Source of the DNA: Akkermansia sp. | GTDB taxonomy: Bacteria; Verrucomicrobiota; Verrucomicrobiia; Verrucomicrobiales; Akkermansiaceae | Length of the DNA: 64,000 nucleotides | NCBI GenBank assembly: GCA_017521405.1 | Contig: JAFXCP010000005.1 | Span: 1-64,000, forward strand | Reading direction: 5' to 3' | Part shown: piece after piece, positions 39,474 to 46,512 of the stretch | Layout of the letters: every line of letters begins with the position of its first letter | Numbering within the stretch: the stretch's first letter is position 1 | Notes under the pieces: generated by a model | Database searches by the model: none | What the model saw: the letters and a program-made list of their open reading frames with translations, nothing else | What the model was told of the DNA's origin: nothing | Made by a program: the position numbers and the translations under genes

Positions 39474-40316
39474 TTAACTGGCGTAATAGGGAATGAAATC
39501 CACGCGGTTGAATTCGCTCGTGGCTCCTTTGACAAAGATGGGTTTGTAGCCATGCTCTGCCATAATGCCGGATATTTCCGGATAACAGGAGAGAAGGGTT
39601 TCTAATGCCGGGCGCAGCATTTGGACGTAGCGCTGCGGAACGCTGACACAACCGATGCTGCCGCCTCGGGGAAGTTTGCCGAGTAAGGGGGAGCCTCCTT
39701 TAAAATCTATACGGAGTTCCGGTTTACCCATGGTTACTTCCTGTGTAAAACTGAGGTGAACAGATGTGGTTTGGTGGATGTTGGTCCCGATAATGCGGTC
39801 GATGATGATTTCCGCATATCCGTCGTGAATACGCAAAGCTACTCCCTGGCCATGCGTAATAATGGAAAATAACCCGGTTTGGCGGATGCGGCAGGTATCC
39901 CGCAGGTAGCGGTTAATTTCTGCCTCCGTAAAGGAGATGGGGGCTCCGCCCGCATTCCGAAGTAGTGCCGTAAGATCTCTGGGGACGCCTTTATCCTTAT
40001 ACCCCGCAATGTCCTGCATGTTTTGGGGAGTCCACATGTATACCATGGTCAACACTAAAAAAAGCGTGAAGGATAGGAATAATAGGGTGGCCAGAATGCT
40101 CCAGAAGTTGAACTTATGCCACAGCTCTTGTAAGATGTTACCCTGCGGAGCATTCTCGGGTATCTCGTACTCTTCTTCCCCGGCGCGGGAGAAAAAGCTG
40201 CGCCGCATGAAGTCCTCTCCTTCATCTGTTGATTTGTGGAACAGCCCCCCCCACAGAGAGCGGTGTACGGTCTCTGTTTTTTTGTTGCCGCGTTTTCTGT
40301 TGCCTGTTCCTGCCAT
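39474..40316 (-). CDS. Single-pass membrane protein with a poly-G tract near its start
   Basis: 280 residues. A basic cytoplasmic N-terminus of about 75 residues is followed by one membrane helix (FWSILATLLFLSFTLFLVLTMVY) and a large outer part of about 180 residues: APISFTEAEINRYLRDTCRI, RLHDGYAEIIIDRII-like beta strands. No catalytic family recognised; it may be a scaffold or bind a glycan. AGGAGG lies 11 bp before the ATG. Codons 22-24 hold an eight-base C tract on the plus strand (40245-40252) that could frameshift the gene. First of a three-gene unit with the lipoprotein and the acyltransferase-GT9 gene. Confidence 0.72.
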   Translation of the reverse strand: MAGTGNRKRGNKKTETVHRSLWGGLFHKSTDEGEDFMRRSFFSRAGEEEYEIPENAPQGNILQELWHKFNFWSILATLLFLSFTLFLVLTMVYMWTPQNMQDIAGYKDKGVPRDLTALLRNAGGAPISFTEAEINRYLRDTCRIRQTGLFSIITHGQGVALRIHDGYAEIIIDRIIGTNIHQTTSVHLSFTQEVTMGKPELRIDFKGGSPLLGKLPRGGSIGCVSVPQRYVQMLRPALETLLSCYPEISGIMAEHGYKPIFVKGATSEFNRVDFIPYYAS

Positions 40317-40376
40317 GGGCGTGGATTCCTCCTCTAAGAGCCGCTATTTTACCGATAAATCTGCGCTATGAAAAGG

Positions 40377-40411
40377 AAAAAAAGCCTACAGACGTGCTTC
40401 TGTGAGGCTTT
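40377..40411 (-). terminator. Terminator of the D,D-carboxypeptidase gene
   Basis: On the minus strand AAAGCCT-ACAGA and TCTGT-AGGCTTT (one bulged base, six-base loop) followed by seven T residues in total. Confidence 0.88.
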
Positions 40412-40432
40412 TGTCGGGGGAAGGTGTTTGTT

Positions 40433-41371
40433 TTAGATGCCAAGTGCCCATTGCAGATACTTGAGAGATTCACCCCATATCCTGCGGCTTGTACTGCCAA
40501 GCACCACAACGATGACGGCTCGTCCGTTCATCGTAGCACTGGAAACGAGGCATTTACCCGCAGCATTGGTGTAGCCGGTCTTCATACCGTTTACCCATGG
40601 GTATTGGTAGATAAGCCGGTTGGTGGAGCGTATTCGTCTTGCTCTGCCGTCGGCTCTTGTAAAATCGTATTCCGGGATGGAGACATAGTTGCGAATGGTA
40701 CGATTGTTGTACGCATAGCATGCGGCCAGCGCCATGTCATGTGCAGTGGAATATTGCGCTGCCGGGAGGCCGTTGGGATTGGCAAAGTGCGTGTTGTACA
40801 TGCGCATGCGCCGAGCCCGTGCATTCATTCTGTCTACAAAGGCATCCACGCTGCCGGCCGTGTCTCTGGCCAGAGTTAAGGCTACATCGTTGAAGCTTCC
40901 CGTAAGCATGGCAAGAAGTAAATCTCTCTTGCGATATTCCTGTCCCGGTTTCAGGTTAAGACGGATGGGCGGCGCCTTACAATCGGAGGCTTTAATGGTT
41001 ACCATTTTGTCCAAATCTCCGGCATCGCATACACAAAGAGCTGTTATCAGTTTTTGGGTGCTGGCTACTTGGCGCCGCGTGTGAGCATTGTGAGCGTACA
41101 AGATATGCCCATTAAAGGGGTCTATCACACAGACTGCGGCGCAGTTGGGCGTGGGGGCAGGGGTGTCCGGTATTACCAAAGGACGGCGAGGTCCCAGTGT
41201 GCCGGCATGGCGGCGAATGGTGCGCTTTGCCTTCTGGGGGATGCGGGAGGCGTACTGGCTCTGGTTTAGCGTGCTAAGTCCGGAGTGTAATCCGTATCCG
41301 TAGCTGTTTTGCTGGCATGTGCATAGAATTGTTATGGTGCACAGCGTGGTGAGAAGAGCTAGAAGACGCAT
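40433..41371 (-). CDS. D-alanyl-D-alanine carboxypeptidase (peptidase S11, PBP5/6 type)
   Basis: Trims the terminal D-Ala from peptidoglycan stem peptides in the periplasm. 312 residues, with an N-terminal lipoprotein-like signal (LLALLTTLCTITILCTC). The S11 motifs are intact: SxxK in VASTQKLITA, SxN in LTGSFNDVAL, and KTG in NGMKTGYTNAAG. The C-terminal beta domain and amphipathic anchor of E. coli PBP5 are missing; a proline-rich segment (VIPDTPAPTPN) precedes the domain. It has its own promoter and terminator. Confidence 0.93.
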   Translation of the reverse strand: MRLLALLTTLCTITILCTCQQNSYGYGLHSGLSTLNQSQYASRIPQKAKRTIRRHAGTLGPRRPLVIPDTPAPTPNCAAVCVIDPFNGHILYAHNAHTRRQVASTQKLITALCVCDAGDLDKMVTIKASDCKAPPIRLNLKPGQEYRKRDLLLAMLTGSFNDVALTLARDTAGSVDAFVDRMNARARRMRMYNTHFANPNGLPAAQYSTAHDMALAACYAYNNRTIRNYVSIPEYDFTRADGRARRIRSTNRLIYQYPWVNGMKTGYTNAAGKCLVSSATMNGRAVIVVVLGSTSRRIWGESLKYLQWALGI

Positions 41372-41379
41372 GACGTGGG

Positions 41380-41408
41380 AGTCTAAATCACCCCCTGTGC
41401 TTTGGCAA
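41380..41408 (-). promoter_or_regulatory. Promoter of the D,D-carboxypeptidase gene, near-leaderless
   Basis: On the minus strand TTGCCA, 17 bp, TAGACT, then 8 bp to the ATG. Confidence 0.65.
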
Positions 41409-41464
41409 GTCTAAAGTGCGACACAATGCACGTGTCGCCATTGTGTCACGCCATTACATTTTTC

Positions 41465-41493
41465 TTGCCAAATGGGGACTTGCGGTGTACAGT
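41465..41493 (+). promoter_or_regulatory. Promoter of the aspartate aminotransferase gene
   Basis: TTGCCA, 17 bp, TACAGT. The predicted leader is about 55 nt, and the ATG used is 41555; the in-frame ATG at 41402 would be upstream of transcription. Confidence 0.6.
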
Positions 41494-41554
41494 AGTCCCC
41501 GCGTGCCTATGCATGCCTGTACCTCTTTTCACAATCAACCACACAATCACAGCA

Positions 41555-42721
41555 ATGGAATTCATTTCTGATTTTGTATCCTCCTTGGAACCCTCTCTCA
41601 CTTTGGCTGTTACGAATAAAGCAAAGGAGATGAAAGCTCGCGGGGAACAGGTGGTCGGCCTTGCCGGTGGCGAGCCGGATTTGGACACCCCTGATAACAT
41701 TAAACAAGCTGCCATTACGGCCCTCAACAATGGGGCTACCAAGTACACTCCTTCCGTGGGTCTCCCCCAGCTTCGTCAGGCTATTTGTGATAAGCTGAAG
41801 CGGGATAATGGCCTTGAGTATAATATAGACCAGATTTGTGTGGCTTCCGGTGCCAAGCCCGCAGTGTACAACGCCCTGCGCGCGACGATTAGCCCCGGCG
41901 ATGAAGTTATTATCCCTGCTCCCTACTGGGTGAGCTATCCTTCCATGGTGGAACTTTGCGGCGGTACGCCCGTGTTCGTGGAAACCAAGGCTGAGAATGA
42001 TTGGAAGATGACGGCGGAGGACTTTGAGAACGCCATGACTCCCCGCACGAAGATGATTATCCTTACCACTCCGCATAACCCGACCGGTACCGTGTACACG
42101 GAGGAGGAGCTGCGTGCCATTGGCCAGATTGCGGTGGATGAGGACATCCTCATCATCTCCGATGAGATTTACGAATACTTGGTATACGATGATACCAAGC
42201 ATGTATCCATGGCTTCCCTTAGCCCGGAGCTGTATAATCTGACCATTACCATCAACGGTTTCTCCAAGGGCTATGCAATGACCGGCTGGCGTCTTGGCTA
42301 CTCTGCGGCTCCTGCTCACATTGCCAAGTACATTAAGCTCATTCAGGACCATACAGCATCTAACGCTACGACATTCTGTCAATACGGCGCTATCGAGGCT
42401 CTTACGGGTGACCAGACCTTCATCTCCGATATGAGGGAAGAGTACGAGTTCCGCCGCCAGTATGTGTACACCCGCTTGGCTGCTATGCCCAAGATTAAGG
42501 TGACGAATCCCAAGGGGGCTTTCTACTTCTTCATCGATACCACGGAACTGGGTATGGGCTCTTTGGAGCTTTGCGATAAGTTGCTGGAGCGCTATAAGGT
42601 GGCAGCTGTGCCCGGTATTGCCTTCGGTAACGATCATGCCATTCGTATCTCTTATTGCACGTCTCTGGACGTCCTGAAAGAGGGTCTTGATCGTTTGGAG
42701 GATTTCATCCGAAAGCACTAA
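41555..42721 (+). CDS. Class I aminotransferase (aspartate aminotransferase)
   Basis: 388 residues of the fold type I aspartate aminotransferase Ib group. Motifs: GLAGGEPDLDTPDNI, TKYTPSVGLPQLRQAI, substrate-binding Tyr and Asn in SYPSMVELCG and LTTPHNPTGTVYT, the Schiff-base Lys in NGFSKGYAMTGWRLGY, and the C-terminal Arg in HAIRISYCTSL. It interconverts aspartate and oxaloacetate; a prephenate-type side activity in this group cannot be ruled out. A terminator follows 25 bp after the stop. Confidence 0.93.
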   Translation: MEFISDFVSSLEPSLTLAVTNKAKEMKARGEQVVGLAGGEPDLDTPDNIKQAAITALNNGATKYTPSVGLPQLRQAICDKLKRDNGLEYNIDQICVASGAKPAVYNALRATISPGDEVIIPAPYWVSYPSMVELCGGTPVFVETKAENDWKMTAEDFENAMTPRTKMIILTTPHNPTGTVYTEEELRAIGQIAVDEDILIISDEIYEYLVYDDTKHVSMASLSPELYNLTITINGFSKGYAMTGWRLGYSAAPAHIAKYIKLIQDHTASNATTFCQYGAIEALTGDQTFISDMREEYEFRRQYVYTRLAAMPKIKVTNPKGAFYFFIDTTELGMGSLELCDKLLERYKVAAVPGIAFGNDHAIRISYCTSLDVLKEGLDRLEDFIRKH

Positions 42722-42745
42722 ACCGCACTTTCTTCTCTATTTCTC

Positions 42746-42782
42746 CCGCCTTTCTCTTTGTTGAGAAAGGCGGTTTCTTTTG
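42746..42782 (+). terminator. Rho-independent terminator of the aminotransferase gene
   Basis: CCGCCTTTCTC and GAGAAAGGCGG form an 11-bp stem, followed by TTTCTTTT. Confidence 0.92.
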
Positions 42783-42878
42783 TTTAATGTTGATAAAAGT
42801 TGAAATTGTAAACAAAAAATCTGTTTTGGTGCGCCTAAACAAATGAAAGGCGGGCAGAGAAGCCCGAATAAACTGCAA

Positions 42879-43097
42879 ATGAAGAAGCAAATACTCCCTC
42901 TGGTACTATTGGTTGTCTGTGCGATGGGATTATCGAGTTGCCACCATGTATTAGTGGCAATGGAATCCCGGGCTCATGTACACCACCACTATCAGCCGCG
43001 CCCTAAAGTAAAACACCATCACCATGTGGTACATCCTAAGCATAAGAACCATCCGGTAGCGCATCATCGCCCGGCATTGAAACTCCATCACCATTAA
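42879..43097 (+). CDS. Histidine-rich lipoprotein
   Basis: 72 residues. Lipoprotein signal MKKQILPLVLLVVCAMGLSSC, then a short His-rich tail with HHHYQPRPKVKHHHHVV and a final KLHHH: about 20 His in the mature 50 residues. Such proteins bind Zn, Ni or Cu at the cell surface. It sits 16 bp before a second His-rich exported protein and one gene before hemB. The start ATG 42879 gives a perfect lipoprotein N-terminus; the longer frame to 42843 adds a hydrophilic stretch. Confidence 0.78.
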   Translation: MKKQILPLVLLVVCAMGLSSCHHVLVAMESRAHVHHHYQPRPKVKHHHHVVHPKHKNHPVAHHRPALKLHHH

Positions 43098-43112
43098 CCC
43101 CACTCATAGAAG

Positions 43113-43364
43113 ATGAAAAGAAATGTTCTTCAATATCTCGTCGTAGCCTGCGTGGCTGTGTGCATGCTGAATGCAGAAGCAAAAGCCCTGAGCCTTCAAA
43201 TCAATCTGGGTTCCTCGTGTTGTCATCATCAGGCATCGCATCGAATCTCCATGGATAAGAAGCTCAAGAAAATGCACCACAGAAAACATAAGGTCCACCA
43301 CCATGAACACAGAATCGCAGCCGGCAGACACAAGCAGCACTCAGCGCGAAAACACCGCCACTAA
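43113..43364 (+). CDS. Histidine-rich exported protein
   Basis: 83 residues with an N-terminal signal (MKRNVLQYLVVACVAVCMLNAEAKA). The mature part reads SSCCHHQASHRISM and then a Lys/His repeat (MHHRKHKVHHHEHRI, GRHKQHSARKHRH). It is likely periplasmic or surface-bound and metal-binding, like its upstream neighbour but without the lipid Cys. A strong terminator follows, so the pair forms one short operon. Confidence 0.75.
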   Translation: MKRNVLQYLVVACVAVCMLNAEAKALSLQINLGSSCCHHQASHRISMDKKLKKMHHRKHKVHHHEHRIAAGRHKQHSARKHRH

Positions 43365-43374
43365 GGCAAGTTGA

Positions 43375-43417
43375 GGAGCCTCCCCGCTCATATGAGTATG
43401 GGAGGTTCCTTTTTTTT
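43375..43417 (+). terminator. Rho-independent terminator of the His-rich pair
   Basis: GGAGCCTCCC and GGGAGGTTCC form a 10-bp stem (one G-T pair) with an inner CTCAT/ATGAG palindrome, followed by eight T residues. Confidence 0.93.
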
Positions 43418-43441
43418 GCCTAGCAGGAAACTGTACGGAGC

Positions 43442-43470
43442 TTTACAAGCATGCAGAATCGTGATAAACT
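43442..43470 (+). promoter_or_regulatory. Promoter of hemB
   Basis: TTTACA, 17 bp, TAAACT with TGA before it. It covers the ATG at 43451, so the functional start is 43484, 13 bp beyond the -10 box. Confidence 0.62.
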
Positions 43471-43483
43471 GAGCCCACACGCT

Positions 43484-44482
43484 ATGCTGAATCTTCCGAT
43501 ACGTCCTCGTCGCAATCGTAAATCCGCAGCCATTCGTGGTTTAATGCGGGAAACAGAACTTACCCCGGCGCATTTGATATACCCCATGTTTGTGCAGGAA
43601 GGGGAGGAGGATACCCCCATAGAGTCTCTACCCGGTTGCAAACGCTGGAGTGTTACAGGAATTGTGCAGGAATGCAGGCGTTTATATGCTCTCGGAATCC
43701 CATGTGTTGACCTTTTTGCCGTAGTGCCGGAGGAGAAAAAAGATGCCCGGGGCAGTGAGGCTTGGAATCCGGAGGGTGTAGTTCCTCGCGCGATTCGAGC
43801 TATTAAAGCCGCAGTGCCGGAGCTGGCGGTGATGACGGATGTTGCCTTGGACCCATTTAACACCTATGGGCAGGATGGTATTGTGCGGGAATATGGGGAT
43901 GGACGCTACGAAATTCTGAACGATGAGACAGTGGAAGCTCTGTGCCGGCAAGCCTTATGCCACGCCCATGCCGGGGCGGATATCATTTCTCCCAGTGATA
44001 TGATGGATGGGCGCATTGCTGCATTGCGTGCGGCTCTGGATGCCGAGGGCTTTTCCGCTGTCTCCCTGATGAGCTACACAGCCAAATACGCATCTGCCAT
44101 GTATGGGCCGTTCCGTGGAGCTTTGGGCAGCGCGCCTAAGTTTGGTGATAAAAAAACGTACCAGATGGATCCGGCAAATGCCCGCGAGGCTGTGCGCGAA
44201 GCCCTGCTCGATGCTCAGGAAGGTGCGGATTTTCTTATGGTAAAGCCTGCCACTCTGTATTTAGACGTGGTAGCGGAGTTGCGGCGTTGTACACAGTTAC
44301 CTATTGCGGCGTATCACGTCAGCGGGGAATATCTCATGGTAAAAGCTGCGGCTGCATCCGGCTGGTTGGATGAACGCGCCGTCATGTTGGAATCTTTGCT
44401 TTCCATACGCCGCGCAGGGGCAGATATGATTCTTACCTACGCAGCTCCGCAGGTGGCGGAGTGGTATAGGGAAGAACATTAA
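43484..44482 (+). CDS. hemB: Delta-aminolevulinic acid dehydratase (porphobilinogen synthase)
   Basis: Joins two 5-aminolevulinates into porphobilinogen, the second common step of tetrapyrrole synthesis. 332 residues from ATG 43484. Both active-site Lys are present (SLMSYTAKYASAMYGPFR and DFLMVKPATLYLDV). The metal loop reads MTDVALDPFNTYGQDGIV, with Ala/Asp in place of the Cys-rich zinc site, so it should be of the Mg-dependent class, as in Pseudomonas. This means that nearby His-rich proteins do not obviously serve as its zinc source. It starts a run with the EEP gene. Confidence 0.96.
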   Translation: MLNLPIRPRRNRKSAAIRGLMRETELTPAHLIYPMFVQEGEEDTPIESLPGCKRWSVTGIVQECRRLYALGIPCVDLFAVVPEEKKDARGSEAWNPEGVVPRAIRAIKAAVPELAVMTDVALDPFNTYGQDGIVREYGDGRYEILNDETVEALCRQALCHAHAGADIISPSDMMDGRIAALRAALDAEGFSAVSLMSYTAKYASAMYGPFRGALGSAPKFGDKKTYQMDPANAREAVREALLDAQEGADFLMVKPATLYLDVVAELRRCTQLPIAAYHVSGEYLMVKAAAASGWLDERAVMLESLLSIRRAGADMILTYAAPQVAEWYREEH

Positions 44483-44498
44483 GCTGCACGATACCCTC

Positions 44499-45590
44499 AT
44501 GTATAAACGCCGCAAAAAAAATCCATTTTCCAAGCTGTTCCGGTTATTCTCCCGGAAGGATGCACTGTTGGTCTTTTTAGCACTGGTTGTAGTGTTTCTT
44601 TTGATGGAACGCTACGCCGGGATTCCAGCCGAGGTGCATTATCTTCCCGGGAATGCTCCTTGTGCTGCGGCGGAATCGGCGGCGCCGGTGCTGGGGGCTC
44701 CCACATACACTGCGGCGGAGGCTTCCTTGCAGCCGGAAGAGCGGATTGATATTAAAGCTATTCCGCCAAAGGGAAGTCCTGTACGCTTTGTGATGCATAA
44801 TGTGCATAATTATTTTGTGGAGGGGGAGCAATACCGTTCCCGTTATGTGCTGAAACCTAAACCTAAAAAGGAACGTGAGGCCGTGGCGGATGTTATTGCT
44901 TCCGCAAAACCCGCCATTGTGGGTTTGGTGGAGATTGGCGGACCGGTAGCCTTGCAGGATTTGCGGGAACGGTTGGCCGCCCGCCATTGCGAATTCCCTT
45001 ATTTCAGGGTTTTACCGCGCAAGGGGGAGGACCGTGCATTGGCTCTTCTTTCCAAATATCCTATTGTGCAGGACCACTCACAGGCAAATTATCCACTCAT
45101 GGGACAGCAGCGCCGCAAGATGCTGCGCGGAATTTTGGATGTGACTATTAAATTGCCGGATTCCCGCTTGTATCGCATATTAGGTGCTCACCTTAAATCG
45201 CGTGTGGCACAGAATGCGGATGCGGCCTCGGCTCTCCGGCAGAAGGAGGCATGCACGCTTGCGCGCTATGTGCAGGGGATTGTACGCAGCCAGCCGGGGC
45301 TGCCTCTGCTTGTTTTCGGCGATTGGAACGATAGTCCCTCAGATCCGGCTGTGCGAATTATGGTGCAGGGCGTTTCGGAGGATGCTGCCATGGTTCGCCT
45401 TTCTCCGGAAGATTCCCGCGGTGAGGAGTGGACTCACTATTACAAAGGCGGAAAAGAATATTGCGTGTACGACCAGATTTTTGTATCTCCTTTGCTGAGA
45501 AAACGGATGAAAAAATCCGGTGGTATAGTGGATATCCCGGCTGCTGCAGCGGCGAGTGACCACCGAGCTCTCTGGTGCGATTTGCGCTGA
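44499..45590 (+). CDS. Membrane-anchored endonuclease/exonuclease/phosphatase (EEP) family protein
   Basis: 363 residues. A basic N-terminus and one membrane helix (about 23-40, ALLVFLALVVVFLLM) anchor the protein, followed by a Pro/Ala linker and an EEP domain from about 95. Catalytic residues are readable: metal Glu in GLVEIGG, catalytic His in LGAHLKSR, Asp/Asn in FGDWNDSP, YDQIFVS and the final SDHRALW. Such anchored members act on extracellular DNA, lipids or phosphodiesters; the substrate is not known. It starts 16 bp after hemB, probably in one transcript. Confidence 0.85.
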   Translation: MYKRRKKNPFSKLFRLFSRKDALLVFLALVVVFLLMERYAGIPAEVHYLPGNAPCAAAESAAPVLGAPTYTAAEASLQPEERIDIKAIPPKGSPVRFVMHNVHNYFVEGEQYRSRYVLKPKPKKEREAVADVIASAKPAIVGLVEIGGPVALQDLRERLAARHCEFPYFRVLPRKGEDRALALLSKYPIVQDHSQANYPLMGQQRRKMLRGILDVTIKLPDSRLYRILGAHLKSRVAQNADAASALRQKEACTLARYVQGIVRSQPGLPLLVFGDWNDSPSDPAVRIMVQGVSEDAAMVRLSPEDSRGEEWTHYYKGGKEYCVYDQIFVSPLLRKRMKKSGGIVDIPAAAAASDHRALWCDLR

Positions 45591-45608
45591 GGGGGGCAGA
45601 TTCTCTGC

Positions 45609-45638
45609 TTGCCGTGTAGGCGGTGCTTAAGCTATAAT
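45609..45638 (+). promoter_or_regulatory. Promoter of the Sel1 lipoprotein gene, predicting a leaderless mRNA
   Basis: TTGCCG, 18 bp, TATAAT, then only 6 bp to the ATG at 45645. Confidence 0.7.
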
Positions 45639-45644
45639 GGCGGC

Positions 45645-46502
45645 ATGAAGAGAACTATACTCTGGGGGGCGCTTCCGTTCCTTTTTTCTGCCTGTGGAGA
45701 CAAGGCTCCGGAGTTGCCGGAAACTCCGCAGGAGATGTATGAATACGCTCAGAAGTTGCTGCAACCCAGCGCAGAGATGCCGGAATCCGATTTTGCCGGG
45801 GCTCTGGAGTGGACCCGGAAAGCTGCGGAGCAGGGATGGCTCCAAGCGCAATTGGACATGGCTGGATTGTATTACGCCGGTGGACGTGGTGTGCAAAAGG
45901 ATTTTAAGAAGGCTTATTACTGGTTTGAGCAGGCTGCTAAACAGGGGAATAACAGTGCGGAGGTGTTTCTTGGCTTGATGCTGTACGCAGGCGAAGGGGT
46001 ACAGAAGGATGTGCAGAAGGCTATGGAACACTGGAGGATTGCTGCTGCTCATGGCGTGGCGGAAGCGCAGTATCGCCTGGGTCGCCTGCTTGCTCAGCAG
46101 CCGGGAACAGTGCAGGAGGGGGTGGTCTTTTTGGAAAAAGCTGCTAGGGAGGTGCCGCAGGCTGCCACGGCACTTGGTAATATCTTTTACAAGGGTGTGC
46201 AGGGAATCCTTTCGCAGGATGCCGATAAGGCTGCTCAGTGGTACGAAAAAGGAGCCATGGCCGGAGACCCTTTGGCTCAGCTTGTCCTTGCAGAAATGTT
46301 ATTTGTCGGGGAACCCATTCCTAGGGATGAGCCACGAGCCTTAGCCATGCTTCGTATGGCTGCGGGGCAGGATTATCCGGCGGCCATGGCTCGGCTTGTA
46401 AATGTGCTTCGGAATGCCCCTAATGCCGCAGAGTATGAGCAGGAAGCTGCCGCCTGGGAGGAACGCTTGCAAGAAGTTTTGAAGCAAAAGAAGGCTAAAT
46501 AG
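45645..46502 (+). CDS. Sel1/TPR-like repeat lipoprotein
   Basis: 285 residues. Lipoprotein signal with Cys at FLFSACGDK. Sel1 units run through the protein: ALEWTRKAAEQGWLQAQLDM, KKAYYWFEQAAKQGNNSAEV, QKAMEHWRIAAAHGVAEAQY and DKAAQWYEKGAMAGDPLAQL, each about 36 residues with the canonical A..W...AA..G..A pattern. Sel1 repeats mediate protein contacts in envelope and stress pathways. ATG 45645 is used. Divergent in phase from rnr, which converges from the right. Confidence 0.87.
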   Translation: MKRTILWGALPFLFSACGDKAPELPETPQEMYEYAQKLLQPSAEMPESDFAGALEWTRKAAEQGWLQAQLDMAGLYYAGGRGVQKDFKKAYYWFEQAAKQGNNSAEVFLGLMLYAGEGVQKDVQKAMEHWRIAAAHGVAEAQYRLGRLLAQQPGTVQEGVVFLEKAAREVPQAATALGNIFYKGVQGILSQDADKAAQWYEKGAMAGDPLAQLVLAEMLFVGEPIPRDEPRALAMLRMAAGQDYPAAMARLVNVLRNAPNAAEYEQEAAAWEERLQEVLKQKKAK

Positions 46503-46512
46503 TCCCGCCGGT

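Noticed and set aside
41507-42718. 403-codon minus-strand frame opposite the aspartate aminotransferase
   Set aside because: Antisense shadow of a clear aminotransferase gene.
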